64,000 bases of DNA from Paraspadella gotoi (GCA_051294375.1 CM119265.1:23962669-24026668), one strand, 5' to 3'. Counted from the stretch's first letter, positions 1-10,787 are shown. Numbers and translations are program-made. Notes: a model not told the origin generated them from the sequence alone.

Positions 1-179
1 AGGCGCAACTGATTGACCCGCTAAAAAAAAAAAAAGATTTTCTCATTTTTTCGTCTCGACTTTCCTTTTCGCCATCAACATTTCCCTCCACGATCGTTAA
101 TGCGTCTAGTTGAGTTTTACACGTCGTTTCCCACCTCCTCTTGCTCCTCCTCATCCCCTCTTGCTCCCTTCCTCCCCTT

Positions 180-181
180 CT

Positions 182-258
<77 letters not shown>
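180..258. repeat. (CT)n microsatellite and neighbouring (GA)n at 378-446
   Basis: Almost pure CT dinucleotides for about 70 bp, followed 120 bp later by an interrupted GA tract. Downstream, 533-562 is a (GAC)n trinucleotide tract. The same trio is at 11,659-11,735, 11,870-11,910 and 11,994-12,046, and at 19,987-20,063, 20,198-20,238 and 20,322-20,374. Open frames across them are Ser-Leu, Arg-Glu, Thr and Val homorepeats and are not genes. Confidence 0.95.
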
Positions 259-260
<2 letters not shown>

Positions 261-374
261 ATAAAACTCATAATTTCTTAACGACGTAAATCGCATAACT
301 GATTCTTTAAGCTTCCCGAGTTGATTAGATATAAAAGGTTGTCACTGTAATCGTCCTTGCCAGTAGTTGTTTCC

Positions 375-439
<65 letters not shown>

Positions 440-532
440 AGAGAGACCGCACGACCTTGTCGTGGATTCTGGGGCCTTGAATCTCGGGCTTGGATAACCT
501 TTAACGCGAAGGGACACGTGTTATACAAAGAA

Positions 533-563
<31 letters not shown>

Positions 564-572
564 TGTTATACC

Positions 573-2150
573 TCTGCGATAGGGATTTTCTTTCCCGCGT
601 TTCATCGTCGTGATATTTCTCACCTCGTTTTTTTATGACCCGACTTGTTTCTAGATTATCCTTTCTAGGTGATCCTTCCTTTTTACGTATAAATCTTTTT
701 CCTCATTAGTAATACTTTCTCCTATCTTAGGCTTCTTTAATTTTTTCGTTCTTTTTTCTCTTGTATTTTTTGTTTTTATTCTCTCTTTCTTTATTTCATT
801 GTAATTTTCTTTTTATTTCTCTCTTTCTCAAACTTTCAACGTCGCCTTTGCTTCTCATCCTTTTATAAACAACTCTTACTTCCCCCTGCGCTTTCTTAGT
901 TTCTCTTTATTTCCTTCAAATTCTTTCTTTTGTTTATCTTCTTTCGTGAAAAGAAGTTTAAAGTCGCTTGTGGTTCATCTTTTTTTTCATCGTCTTCTTT
1001 CTGATCTTATTTCTCCTTTTAATCCGCATTTTTTATTCTTTACGATTCTGTTTTTCTTTCTCTTTTCTTTTTTCCCTCATTCATCCATCACCCTCTTTCT
1101 TCACTGTTCATTATTACATACAGCGTATCAATAATTATAAATTTTAAAAGTGACGAAGAAACAACATTGTACGGATTAAAAATACTTTGTTAGGCTATAT
1201 TTTTAAAATATACAGATACCCAATACACAATATACAAAAAAATATTTAAATTTCAAATTGGTCTTTTGTAAAATTTTCTAACAGATTCGGATTCGTGATA
1301 AAAGTAAATAAAAAAAGTATAAATTTTGATTAAGTTAGTCAAAAATCTAAAAAGCTATATTATAATTGTAAACTTCAATATCGTTTTACAATTTGTAATC
1401 GAAATAATTTGTCAAAATGATTTATATTTTCATTTATCAACTTTGAAAAGTAAATCTGACAACAAAATTAAAAAAAAAATTGAAATTTTAAGGTTTTATA
1501 CGGATAGTACTCCGTATATATTTATAATTATGAATATAACTGCAAAATCAAAGACATGAAATTGATTTTTTTTCAATTTGATCTTTATTGGCGTAACGTT
1601 GTTCATGATTGAATTTTAGAATTTTAATACACAAATTTCACTACGCTCTAATGTTTATACACCTCTCTTATGAAATTGGTACAACCAATATAAAAATCAT
1701 CCATTCATTCAATAACTAATCTATCTTGCCCTCTGACTTTATAATATAACTAAGCTATCTTACCCGCTGACTTTATAATATATCTAAATACCAGTTCTCT
1801 TCCACAAATCCTTTCTCTCTATCGACTTCTCTTTTCTTTTCCTCCACATAATCCTCCCTCCCTCTCTTCTCTCCTCCCCCTCCTCCTCCTCCTCCTCCTC
1901 CCACTCCTCCTCTCCTTCCCGTCCAGGTCTGGCTTTCCGTATCCTAGCGACGTCGCGTAAACACGCCGCCGCCATTTTGTTTTCTTTTCTTTTTCTCCAT
2001 CTTGGATTTTTATGCTTTATTCTTTGTGTGCGAAGGAAAAATATGAACTGCGAAAGTAAACACGGATGTTGGCTTCAAACTTCTCTCTTTGACCCGCGAA
2101 ACATAAAAAGGAGTAGAAGAGGAAAGAATAAATAACTCTGTCTCTGTCTC
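573..2150. other. AT-rich and pyrimidine-rich non-coding stretch
   Basis: TTTTCTTT-type pyrimidine sequence (about 650-1,110) gives way to strongly AT-rich sequence (1,130-1,660), a copy of the TTGGTACAACCAA repeat family (about 1,669-1,793) and a CCTCC-rich tract at 1,850-1,925. I see no credible coding frame. Equivalent stretches are at about 12,050-13,670 and 20,380-22,000. Confidence 0.7.
1669..1793 (+). repeat. TTGGTACAACCAA dispersed family, copy in A
   Basis: The copy begins with TGAAATTGGTACAACCAATA, which contains the palindrome TTGGT-ACA-ACCAA, followed by an ATTCATTCAATAA-type stretch and CTATCTTGCCC. Here the CTATCTT...TGACTTTATAATAT segment is duplicated in tandem. Related copies are at about 13,182-13,310, 21,510-21,638, 9,925-10,145, 18,253-18,473, 35,906-36,070, 43,620-43,785 (minus) and 56,296-56,400. 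The family is probably a short non-autonomous transposable element of unknown class. Confidence 0.7.

Positions 2151-2154
<4 letters not shown>

Positions 2155-2211
<57 letters not shown>
2155..2211. repeat. (CT)n microsatellite
   Basis: A pure CT tract immediately 5' of the retrotransposon remnant. Equivalent tracts are at 13,678-13,735 and 22,004-22,063. Confidence 0.95.
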
Positions 2212-2213
<2 letters not shown>

Positions 2214-2280
2214 AAAACAAACTCATCTGACAATTGAACCAATTGAATCAAAACAAACTCATCAGTCAATCAACACAGAT

Positions 2281-3226
2281 CTCGATTTAAGGACGTGATG
2301 TTCTTGAAAGCGCGTCACAATACGCAGAACGACTCTTCGCATGGTGCGTTTCAAGAAATCTAAATCTAGCAACAGCAACTCTTCAAGCTACCCTTCATCG
2401 TCTTGAAGAATGGTGTGATACATGGTTTTTAGGTCTTTGTCCTGCAAAATCAAACTGTATTTTAATAACTCGTTGTCCCTTCACTTTTGAATACGACGTT
2501 AAACTATATTTGTTTGGAGAACAAAATTCCTGTTTGCAATACTATAAAATTTTTAGGATGTATCATTGATCGAAAATTAACCTGGACTCAACATATTAAT
2601 GAACTATTTCTAAAGCCAAGTCCAAAATATTAGCGATTAACAGATTATCTAAATATGTCATAGGAGATAATTTTCCAACTCGTACATCAGCTTTTCTCGA
2701 CTTTAATTGTTTCTTTGTTTTTATATTCAGCACCTTGCTTTTTATCTGCAGGTAGATATCACTGGCAAAAAATTTGATACTCTTCAACTGCGAGCTATTA
2801 AAAATTTTTTCATAGATTAACCGATACATATTGATAATGATTTAGCGCGAGATGCAGCAAGTATGATCCACTATCTGAATATGTAAGAAATATGTCAGTA
2901 AGACGTTTAAAAAACATGATTCGAAATAATTCTCTTTTGATACCATTGTTGATCGTATTGAAAAAAATTTGACCTACACTAATATGTCACCAATAGAGCT
3001 TTTATTAGGTTGGGACAACATTTCGAAAAAGAAAGATTGTTTGAACTGCCTCTTGGAAAGATTTCATGAAACATGTTTAGGGATAAAAACTCTACCCGAT
3101 TTTCGTTTATATCTTTAAATACTTTTCAACTTGTGAATATCGTTTTTGTAAATTGATGTAGCTTTTAGGGGCACAATGTAGCCCCAAAGCCCGTTTCTTT
3201 AATAACAATTCAATTCAATTCAATTC
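2281..3226 (+). mobile_element. 5'-truncated non-LTR retrotransposon (LINE) remnant, copy A
   Basis: Conceptual translation from 2,357 gives the reverse-transcriptase segment LATATLQATLHRLEEW followed by CDTWFLGLCPAKSN, the 'LxxLxxWcxxwxLxlnpxKt' pattern of non-LTR reverse transcriptases. After a frame change, 2,544-2,603 gives IKFLGCIIDRKLTWTQHI, matching the KFLGxxxDxxLxWxxHI thumb motif. A further change of frame gives SKAKSKILAINRLSKYVIG. The catalytic palm is absent, so the copy is 5'-truncated and carries frameshifts and stops. The 3' end has a GGGGC/GCCCC hairpin (3,168-3,185) and a (CAATT)n tail ending at 3,226, typical of tandem-tailed Jockey/CR1/I-type LINEs. I cannot assign the clade. 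It is dead as sequenced. Confidence 0.85.
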
Positions 3227-3620
3227 TCTCTCTCTCTCTCTTCTCACTCTTCCTCTCTGCCCACTCTCTGACTGCAGGTGTTGATCCTCGATTTCAATCA
3301 TGCTACAAGTATAACTTAATTTTTTTTATATTAATATCGTAATATAATATACGAAAATTTATGATGAAACCGTAAGAGTAAATGAATTTAAAAATATAAT
3401 TTAAATTAAAATAAAATCCATGAAAATAGAATTACATTAAACTTGTTTCTTTGCCTCCCGCGTCTTCGTTATCAAATAACTCGATATTTGCCAACACTGA
3501 TAACAGGTAATTAGTAATTAGTTATTTTTCTTTTTTTTTTTTCTAAATTAAACTTACATAGACGTAGTACGTACATTCGTACATTTGCTATTCGTTTTAA
3601 CTCTAGAAATATATATTGCG
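3227..3620. other. AT-rich spacer, no gene seen
   Basis: A short CT tract is followed by AT-rich sequence up to the GAAA block. I found no supported feature. It is repeated at 6,564-6,885, 14,750-15,100 and 23,078-23,430. Confidence 0.6.
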
Positions 3621-3759
3621 AAGAATTCATGGATTAGAAAAGGCGCCAAAGAACCTCGTGGATCGGGGTGGGAAAAGACGAGAGGCAAAGACTTTGAGTG
3701 GGAAATACTTAAGTTTTAAAGAAGGCAGAGGAAAGAGATTGGGATTCACTTGCGTTGGG

Positions 3760-3864
3760 CGCGAGAAAAAAGAAAACGAAAAGAAAGAAGAGAGAAAGAA
3801 AGAAAAAGAAAGAAAACCAGATAAGAGAAAAAAAAAGAAGAAAGAAAAAAAAAGAAAGATAAAA

Positions 3865-3931
<67 letters not shown>

Positions 3932-3960
3932 TAAGAAAGAAAAAAAAGAAAGAAAGCTGG
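3760..3960. repeat. GAAA/GAAAAA homopurine tract
   Basis: About 200 bp almost exclusively A and G on the plus strand, dominated by GAAA units with mirror symmetry. Further versions are at 7,020-7,190, 7,673-7,710, 15,245-15,435 and 23,575-23,763, each with different unit numbers except B and C, which are the same. Lys/Glu/Arg or Phe/Leu/Ser frames through it are low-complexity artefacts. Confidence 0.9.
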
Positions 3961-4060
3961 AATCCTTGAATCGAAGTTGAGGACAAGCAGAAGCGTTTTG
4001 ACTTTCGACTTTGAAAAGAGACTCAAAGGAAATTCATTTCCTTTTCTTTTCTTTTAAATT

Positions 4061-4210
4061 ATGAGCTTCTCTTTACATGAATGAGCTCTCTTTTAACATG
4101 ATGAGCTTCTCTTTTACATGATAAGCTTCTCTTTTTACATGATGAGCTTCTCTTTTACATCATGAGCTATTATCTTTTACATCAGAGCTTTTCTATTACA
4201 TCTGAGCTTT
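4061..4210. repeat. About 20-bp minisatellite, version 1
   Basis: Seven or so repeats of a roughly 20-bp unit built on ATGAGCTTCTCTTTTACATG, with one-base length changes and point variants. Parallel arrays at 7,290-7,436, 7,811-7,950, 15,535-15,690 and 23,863-24,018 follow the GAAA tract in the same way. Confidence 0.9.
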
Positions 4211-4375
4211 TTTTTTCTTTGTCTAACTTCGTTTTTAAGCGTATATTTCTTCAACTCACTATTGACAATGACAATAAAACTCGGACCCACAATTTAGCTA
4301 CGCAGACCGCTTCCATAACGATCAGGAAGAGAGCGTAAAGGCTCGTGACATCGCCAGTTAGAGGCCTTCCCGCCC

Positions 4376-4562
4376 CTCAAACCCTAAACCCTAAACCGGG
4401 CCCCGATCCAAACCCTAACCCGAACCAGTTTCCCCGGCTCGCTACATCAACATCCTAGCCCTAACCCTATCGCGGGCTTCCTGTCTCATGCCGAAGCAAA
4501 AACCCTAACCCTAGCGCCACCCGTGGGCCTCTCCCCCAACCCTAACCCTTACCCTAACCAAT
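4376..4562. repeat. Degenerate CCCTAA telomere-type island, copy A
   Basis: A GC-rich island containing about nine blocks of AACCCTAACCCT or AAACCCTAAACCC separated by unique CG-rich sequence. CCCTAA is the complement of the TTAGGG telomere repeat used by many animals, fungi and protists. The blocks are short and scattered, so this is an interstitial or minisatellite-like island and not a chromosome end. Copies are at 15,843-16,035 and 24,171-24,363, with truncated versions near 7,615-7,640 and 8,116-8,130. Confidence 0.8.
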
Positions 4563-4979
4563 GGTAACCCATTCAATCGCGGAGCATCAAGTCAGCCGCG
4601 AGCCTCTCCCCCAACTCGCGCCTTTCCTCTTATTCGCTACTTTATTTTATCCCAGTGTAGCTAAATAAGCATAAAAAATTATTGAGCCGAAAGCGAAGAG
4701 TCGAGAGACCTCGACGGCCGAAAAAAAAGTTTTTGCGGGGAAAATGGATTTTTTTCTTTCTTCTAATTATTTTTCTTCACAATCCCTTTTTTCTTTATTC
4801 TTTCGACGCAAAATTCTTCCCTCTTCTTCCCGCGAGAAGAAAAGCCCGGAGAAAAGGAAGGAACAGAAAGGAGGAGGAGGAAGGAGGAGGAAGGGAAAGA
4901 GGAAAGAAAACAAAAGAAAAAAGGAGAGAATGAAGGACGAAAAATGCTGGGAAGAAAAATTCTGAGAGAGGCATTGCCA

Positions 4980-5138
<159 letters not shown>

Positions 5139-5393
5139 TAGAGAAAGTGACAGAATTTTTAAAAATAAAACAGTTAAATGACTGCTGATTGCAGTGCTTT
5201 TAGTTAATTAATTTTTTACGTAATATTCCAATATTCGTGTGAGCAGCCAGCATTTTTAGGTCAATTTATTTGTTAAAATCATAGCAATATATATATATAT
5301 ATAATAAAACAATATAGTTTTTCGCATTATTTTTTGCGCTTTATCCAGCTTTACGCGTCAATTGTTGGACGATATTTGGGTTCGCCAAATTAG

Positions 5394-5493
<100 letters not shown>

Positions 5494-5569
5494 ACTTCCG
5501 CTGGCGACGTCAAACGAGGGTTCGTTCCAATTCCTTTATTTTGTCGACGAAGATTAATTCAACCGCGGG

Positions 5570-6235
5570 AAAAGGGGAATTTGGGATTAAGGAAAAAGAA
5601 TAGGGGAAAGGAAAAGGGGAAAAAGGAAAAGGGAAAAAAGGAAATGGAAAAATGAAAATAGAAAAGAAGTAAAAGAGAAAAGGGAAAAAAGGAAAGGGGA
5701 AAAAAGGAAAAGAGGAAAAGGAAAATGGAAAAAGAGGAAAAAGAGGAAAAATAGGAAAGGAAAAGGGAAAAAAGGAAAAAGAGAAAATAGGAAAAGGGAA
5801 AAAAGGAAAATGGAAAAAGAGGAAAAAGGAAATAAGCAAAAGATAAAAAAAGGAAAAATAGATAAGGAAAATGGAAAAAGGAAAAGGGAAAAAAGGTAAA
5901 GGAAAAAAGGAAAATGGAAAAAAAGCAAAAGAGAAAAAAGGAAAAGGGAAAAAAGGAAAATGGAAAAAAGGAAAAGAGAAAAAGAGGAAAAGGCAAAAAA
6001 GAGGGATTAAAGAGGGAAAGAGAGAGAGAAAGAATCAGAAAACTAAGAAAAGAAAATGTGAGAGAATTAATAAGACAGTGAAATGATTTTAAAAAACAAA
6101 GGAGAGAAAAGTGTACGTGGAAAAAAAAAAAGAATGATGAATAAAATAAATACAATGAAAAAAAGAAAAAAGGAAAAACAAACAAGAAAGGAAAACAAAC
6201 AAAAAAAAAAGAAAGAAAAAAAATAGGAATGTGGG
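5570..6235. repeat. Homopurine block of GGAAAAGGGAAAA units
   Basis: More than 400 bp of the plus strand are almost only A and G, built from irregular GGAAAAGGGAAAAAAGG, GGAAAATGG and AGAGGAAAA units, fading into A-rich sequence. The copy C equivalent is 25,404-26,090. Phe/Ser/Pro- or Lys/Gly-only frames across it are composition artefacts. Confidence 0.9.
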
Positions 6236-6563
6236 AGCAACTAATTCCTCCTTCGTAGAGACGAGAGATTCTGACGCGCAATTTCCGGGCGTCGAATGGC
6301 AACCGTGAGAGTGGCATCAGTCATAATGTTATCCCCGAGATTGCCATCCTTTGCAGGGATTACCATTCCTTTGGATGTTCGAGATCTATGGAAAACTATC
6401 ATCAGGCATCGGAATGCTATTTTCGATAACATTTTCTAATCATTATTATTTTTAATTTACTATATACGATGTCCGTGATTAGTGGCTAATTTGAACGTAT
6501 GTTTGTTAGTAGAAATCTACATCAAAAAATAAAGTTTTNNNNNNNNNNNNNNNNNNNNNNNNN

Positions 6564-7127
6564 TCAATCATGCGTACAAGTATAACTTAATTTTTTTTAT
6601 ATTAATATCGTTAATATATATTACGAAAATTTATGATGAAACCGTAAGAGTAAATGAATTTAAAAATATTAATTTAAATTTAAAATTAAATCATCCTGAA
6701 AATAGAATCCTTTTCGCTACCCGTGTCTTCGTTATCAAACTCGATATTTGCCAACACTGATAACGGTAATTAGTAATTAGTTATTTTTCCTTTTTTTTTT
6801 TCTAAATTAACTTACATAGACGTAGTACGTACATTCGTACATTGCTATTCTGTTTTACTTTAGAAATATATATTGCGAAGAATTCATGGATTAGAAAAGG
6901 CGCCAAAGAACCTCGTGGGATCGGGGTGGGAAAAGACGAGAGGCAAAGACTTTTGAGTGGGAAATACTTAAGTTTTAAGAAGGCATAGGAAAGAGATTGG
7001 ATTCACTTGCGTTGGGCGCGAGAAAAAAGAAAAACAGAAAGGAAAGATAGAGAGAATAAAGAAAGAAAGAAAGAAAGAAAGAAAGAAGAAAGAAAGAAAA
7101 GAAGAAAGAAAGATAGAAAGAAAGAAA

Positions 7128-7160
<33 letters not shown>

Positions 7161-7647
7161 AGTAGAAAGAAAAAAAAGAAAGAAAGCTGGAATCCTTGAA
7201 TCGAAGTTGAGGACGAGAGGAAGCGTTTTGACTTTCGACTTTGAAAAGAGACTCAAAGGAATTCATTTCCTTTTCTTTCTTTTAAATTATGAGCTTCTCT
7301 TTTACATGAATGAGCTCTCTTTTAACATGATGAGCTTCTCTTTTACATGATAAGCTTCTCTTTTACATGATGAGCTTCTCTTTTACATCATGAGCTATTT
7401 CTATTTTACATCAGAGCTTTCATTTACATCTTGAGCTTTTTTTTTATTCTAAATTTTTTTTCTTTCTTGGAATTAAGCGTATTTTCTTTCACTCACTATT
7501 GACATGACAATAAGACTCGGACCCACAATTTGCTACGCAGCACCGCTTCCATAACGATCAGGAAGAGAGTCGTAAAGGCTCGTGACATCGCCAGTTTTTG
7601 AGCCTTCCGCCCCTCAAACCCCCTAAACCCTAAAGCCGGGCCCCGAT
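6564..7647. repeat. Copy A fragment: second version of 3.3-4.4 kb
   Basis: Flanked by two 25-N gaps, this piece repeats 3,297 to about 4,407 in the same orientation: AT-rich sequence, GAAA-rich tract, 20-bp minisatellite and the start of the CCCTAA island. It differs from that stretch by scattered single-base indels. It is most simply read as an alternative fill of the same genomic stretch. Confidence 0.8.
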
Positions 7648-7672
7648 NNNNNNNNNNNNNNNNNNNNNNNNN

Positions 7673-8144
7673 AGAAAGAAAGGAAGTAAGAAAGAAAAAA
7701 AAGAAAGAAAGCTGGAATCCTTGAATCGAAGTTGAGGACGAAGAGAACGTTTTGACTTTCGACTTGAAAGAGACTCAAAGGATTCATTTCCTTTTCTTTT
7801 CTTTTAAATTATGAGCTTCTCTTTTACATGATGAGCTCTCTTTTACATGATGAGCTTCTCTTTTACATGATAAGCTTCTCTTTTACATGATGAGCTTCTC
7901 TTTTACATCATAAGCTTCTATTTTACATCATGAGCTTTTCTTTTACATCTTGAGCTTTTCTTTTTCTTCCTTGGCGAAAATTAAGCGTATTTTCTTTCAC
8001 TCACTATTGACAATGACAATAAAACTCGGACCACAATTTGCTACCAGAACCGCTTCCATACGATCAGGAAGAGAGTCGTAAAGGCTCGTGACATCGCCAG
8101 TGAGCCTTCCGCTCAACCCTAACCCTAAGCCGGGCCCCGATCCA
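7673..8144. repeat. Copy A fragment: third version of 3.9-4.4 kb
   Basis: Between a 25-N gap and an abrupt junction at 8,144/8,145, this repeats the end of the GAAA tract, the 20-bp minisatellite and the beginning of the CCCTAA island already present at 3,930-4,408 and 7,130-7,647. The junction into the next block has no counterpart elsewhere in the window. Confidence 0.8.
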
Positions 8145-8642
8145 CGGCTCTTGCTTTAAGCCTTCATCAGCGTTTGTTTTTCTCTAACTATTTAAACACA
8201 ACGAAAAGAAAGGAAATAATATAATGTCATTACTTCTTTAAACGTCACATTATACACAAGATTGTGATAGTTTTCATGATGGAGAATAACGGTGTAGTAA
8301 AACAAAAACAATATTAATTTTTATTATTCATTTTTTTCTTATTTATTGCCAAATATATTTACTTCGTATTTAAATTGAATCCATTTTTGAAATTTTTCGT
8401 GCGGGCTTCTCGAAACTATTTTAATATGATTTTATGTTAGATTTTTTCAAGCATTTCTAATCTTAAATATTTAAACCTATCATAGCAGAGAATAGAATTT
8501 CTAGATTTTATAAGGATAATACCATATATTTAAATATATACAGCCAACTACGAAATTGTTATCTTTGTAATCTCAAGTCCAAACTGAATCTCAAAATACA
8601 TTTTTTAACTTTTCAAAAAAAGTAATAATAAACCGATGAATT

Positions 8643-8648
8643 TTTATT
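8643..8648 (-). promoter_or_regulatory. Candidate polyadenylation signal of the CAP-family gene
   Basis: AATAAA on the minus strand, about 160 bp downstream of the proposed stop codon at 8,809-8,811. The surroundings are AT-rich, so the match alone is weak evidence. The repeat-unit equivalent is 16,971-16,976. Confidence 0.35.
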
Positions 8649-8707
8649 GTTTTTTTTAAAATAAATCAGAAATAGAAAAAAATAAATAAGGCGTTTAGAC
8701 TTTCGCC

Positions 8708-8815
8708 ATTGCGATGCATTATCATCTCAAAATGCAGTATCACTGGAATAGTGCTGCAAATGTAGCATTATCCCTAAATGCAGCATCATCCCTTAATGCA
8801 GCATCAGCTCAAAAG
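8708..8815. repeat. Degenerate AATGCAGCATCAT tandem repeat
   Basis: About five imperfect copies of a 15-20 bp unit around AATGCAGCATCATCCC. It directly abuts, and slightly overlaps, the proposed last exon of the CAP gene. The duplicate is at 17,036-17,143. Confidence 0.6.
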
Positions 8816-10779
8816 TTCGTCCCTTGATTCTTCGTCTTCAAAGTTCCATCGCGAACTGGACTAAAGCGAAGAAGGAAACCACGGTCATAGTCAAACGAAG
8901 AGGCTGGGGAAAAAAAAAGAATATTAAAAAATAGTTAATTGTTTTAGAATTAATTAAAAAACCCAATCTTCCCGTAAAAGTTGACAACTTCATTCATGTC
9001 GACGAGGCTTTTCAAAAGGATGAAGCTTACGATCAAATTACCATTATTTTTTTCATTGTTTAAAAAGCTTAATTTACTGACGAATCTCTTTAAAAATACT
9101 TTTTACCCACTTCGAGTCCGTCACGCTTTTTAAGCGGCTTAAGCGGTTGCTCTAACCTTTTCCAGCTTCGAGGACTTGATTTAGAGATGCTAGGGTCCTC
9201 ATCCAAATTATTTTTCTTTTCTACTGTATCTTCGTCGATGCCAAAGTCACAATCTTCAAAGCTGCGTTTGTCCAGTCTTATTGCAAACGGAATCAAACCT
9301 TGCTTTCGAAACGAGGTAAGGCCGACGGCCTTCAATTTAATAATCATAAAAGATAAATTTTTTAAAACCATCGATACTCATTTCAATTAGTAATTATAAA
9401 TTAGATTATACCGAAATAATTTTCGGGTCACGTGATCGTTTATTGAGGTGACTGCACAAGTATGAAACAACTAAAACATAAGTGGGACAGACCAACGGGC
9501 AGAGAGACAGGGACTTATAAGGTGACCGACAAACTGAAAAGTGAGTACTCAGTTAAAATTGTTTTACCTTTTTATTTATAAATTTTGAACTTTTCCTCAT
9601 TATCTCGTCTTATTTGTCGGATTCTGCCTCAGCACTCACCGCCAGCCTCTGCCAGTTTTCCCCATCTCAATAGACAATTCTACTCACCCATTAAACCATT
9701 GTGCTGCCGGTAAAATAGTAGCAGACAAAAATGTCACGGCCTATAGCGGGCCCTTGGCGACAGGTAGTTTTGCCGCAGCCGAACTTCCGTCGTCTCGTCC
9801 CAAACCATCTGCGCCCAAGAAAGATTGTTGTTTTTTTTGTTAATGTTAATGTTAATTTAGGCAAATAGTAAATAGAACGGAGGTGGCAAAAAATCAAGGG
9901 GACCGAAATTAATTCAATTATTTATAAGATTAAACATTCATATAAGCTATCTTGCCGCGTGACCTTTGACAGGCTATCGTGAGTTAAGGCTTCCATTCCT
10001 CTTACAAGATAATGACATAGCGGATCCCTGCAAGCTTTTAATTAAGATTCTCTCACAGTCTAGTTCATTCACTCCCAGAGTGCCGGGCTTCCCCATCAAT
10101 TGAAGTGGTATAATGATTGAAAGAATGCTTTAAATGTATATAAAGGACCACTCCCTTTAATATTACATCGCGAATACTTTGATATACTCCGCACTATCAT
10201 CAAAATACGATGAGCTGACAGATATGAAAACTTAAGGAACTCGTAAGAATTAAAATAAAAAAAGAAGTGAGGGATTTAAACCTGCTGATAATTTTTGCAT
10301 CTTCCCAATCCAGCGCATTTGTTATTGCAGTAGTCGTAATGTTCAGATTCGATGCCCAACGGTCCATTGCAAATTTAGCGTCGAAGCAGCCAGCACTGAG
10401 AGACAAAAAGTTATCGCCGACTTTTTCCTCAATTCCGGTAACGTCCTTGACGAATGAGGGTTCCGAGCTTGGGCTTCTTTTCTCGCACTTATCAGCCCAC
10501 ATTTTTTGCCGCCTTAGCCAATTTATGATTCCAAGTCAACTAGGAGAAATTTTACAGATAAAACATTGAGAATGTGTATAACAGCTTTTTAAGAGTTGCG
10601 ACAGAGATGACTCACTTTGGGCAGCTTGGTCTCCGGGGGCAAGGCTTCACTGTGGCTCTGTGATGGTTGTGATTGTCAAGCATGAGCTGTTCTTCATCCG
10701 TCACGCTGGGATTTGATAATCCATTGGCGATGACCCAAAAGAAGATGATATTGAATAGAGCAGAATCACAAAATTCCAT
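8809..10779 (-). CDS. Secreted CAP/SCP-domain protein gene, multi-exon, copy B
   Basis: Exon 1 (10,779-10,616) starts with an ATG, a hydrophobic leader (IIFFWVIANG) and the CAP N-terminal signature DNHNHHRATVKP, and ends at a GTGAGT donor. Exon 2 (10,539-10,282) follows a TTTCTCCTAG acceptor and gives TWNHKLAKAA, MWADKCEK and KVGDNF, matching the CAP patterns WNxxLAxxA, WAxxC and GEN. Exon 3 (about 9,823-9,688) gives WAQMVWDETTEV, GCGKTTC and FVCYYFTGSTMV, the (H)xxQxVW and VCxYxxxGN CAP motifs, before another GTGAGT. Exons 4 (about 9,329-9,117) and 5 (8,903-8,809, after a strong TTTTTCCCCAG acceptor) have compatible phase and reach TGA. Frame slips occur at an A6 run (exon 2), inside exon 3 and at its end, and exon 1/2 phase is off by one. 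The histidines expected in the first (HS) and second (GHxxQ) CAP active-site motifs are not visible. CAP proteins are extracellular; the specific role is unknown. Real gene with sequencing errors or recent pseudogene: undecided. Confidence 0.75.
9925..10145 (+). repeat. TTGGTACAACCAA-family copy inside CAP-gene intron 2
   Basis: This lies between exons 3 and 2 of the CAP gene. It has AAGCTATCTTGCC, GACAGGCTATCGTGAGTTAAGG, TCTTACAAGATAATGACAT, CTCACAGTCTAGTTCATTC and CTCCCAGAGTGCCGGGCTTC, all found in the same order, inverted, at 43,620-43,785 and partly at 35,906-36,070. The palindromic 5' part is missing here. A transposable-element insertion into an intron is the simplest reading. The duplicate is at 18,253-18,473. 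Confidence 0.75.
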
Positions 10780-10787
10780 TCTTTTGT

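Noticed and set aside
2596-2829. A 77-residue minus-strand frame (also 14,119-14,352 and 22,447-22,680)
   Set aside because: It is antisense to the LINE remnant, whose plus strand holds the reverse-transcriptase motif.
4376-4562. A true telomere end
   Set aside because: CCCTAA blocks are short, interrupted and followed by ordinary sequence on both sides in all three copies.
9187-9390. Plus-strand exon ending at the good donor GAG|GTAAGG near 9,315
   Set aside because: The minus strand over the same bases continues the CAP gene with phase-compatible splicing to the last exon, so the plus donor is probably coincidental; not fully excluded.
10267-10569. A 100-residue plus-strand frame antisense to CAP exon 2 (also 18,595-18,897)
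   Set aside because: The opposite strand carries CAP motifs and splice sites; the plus frame has no recognisable feature.
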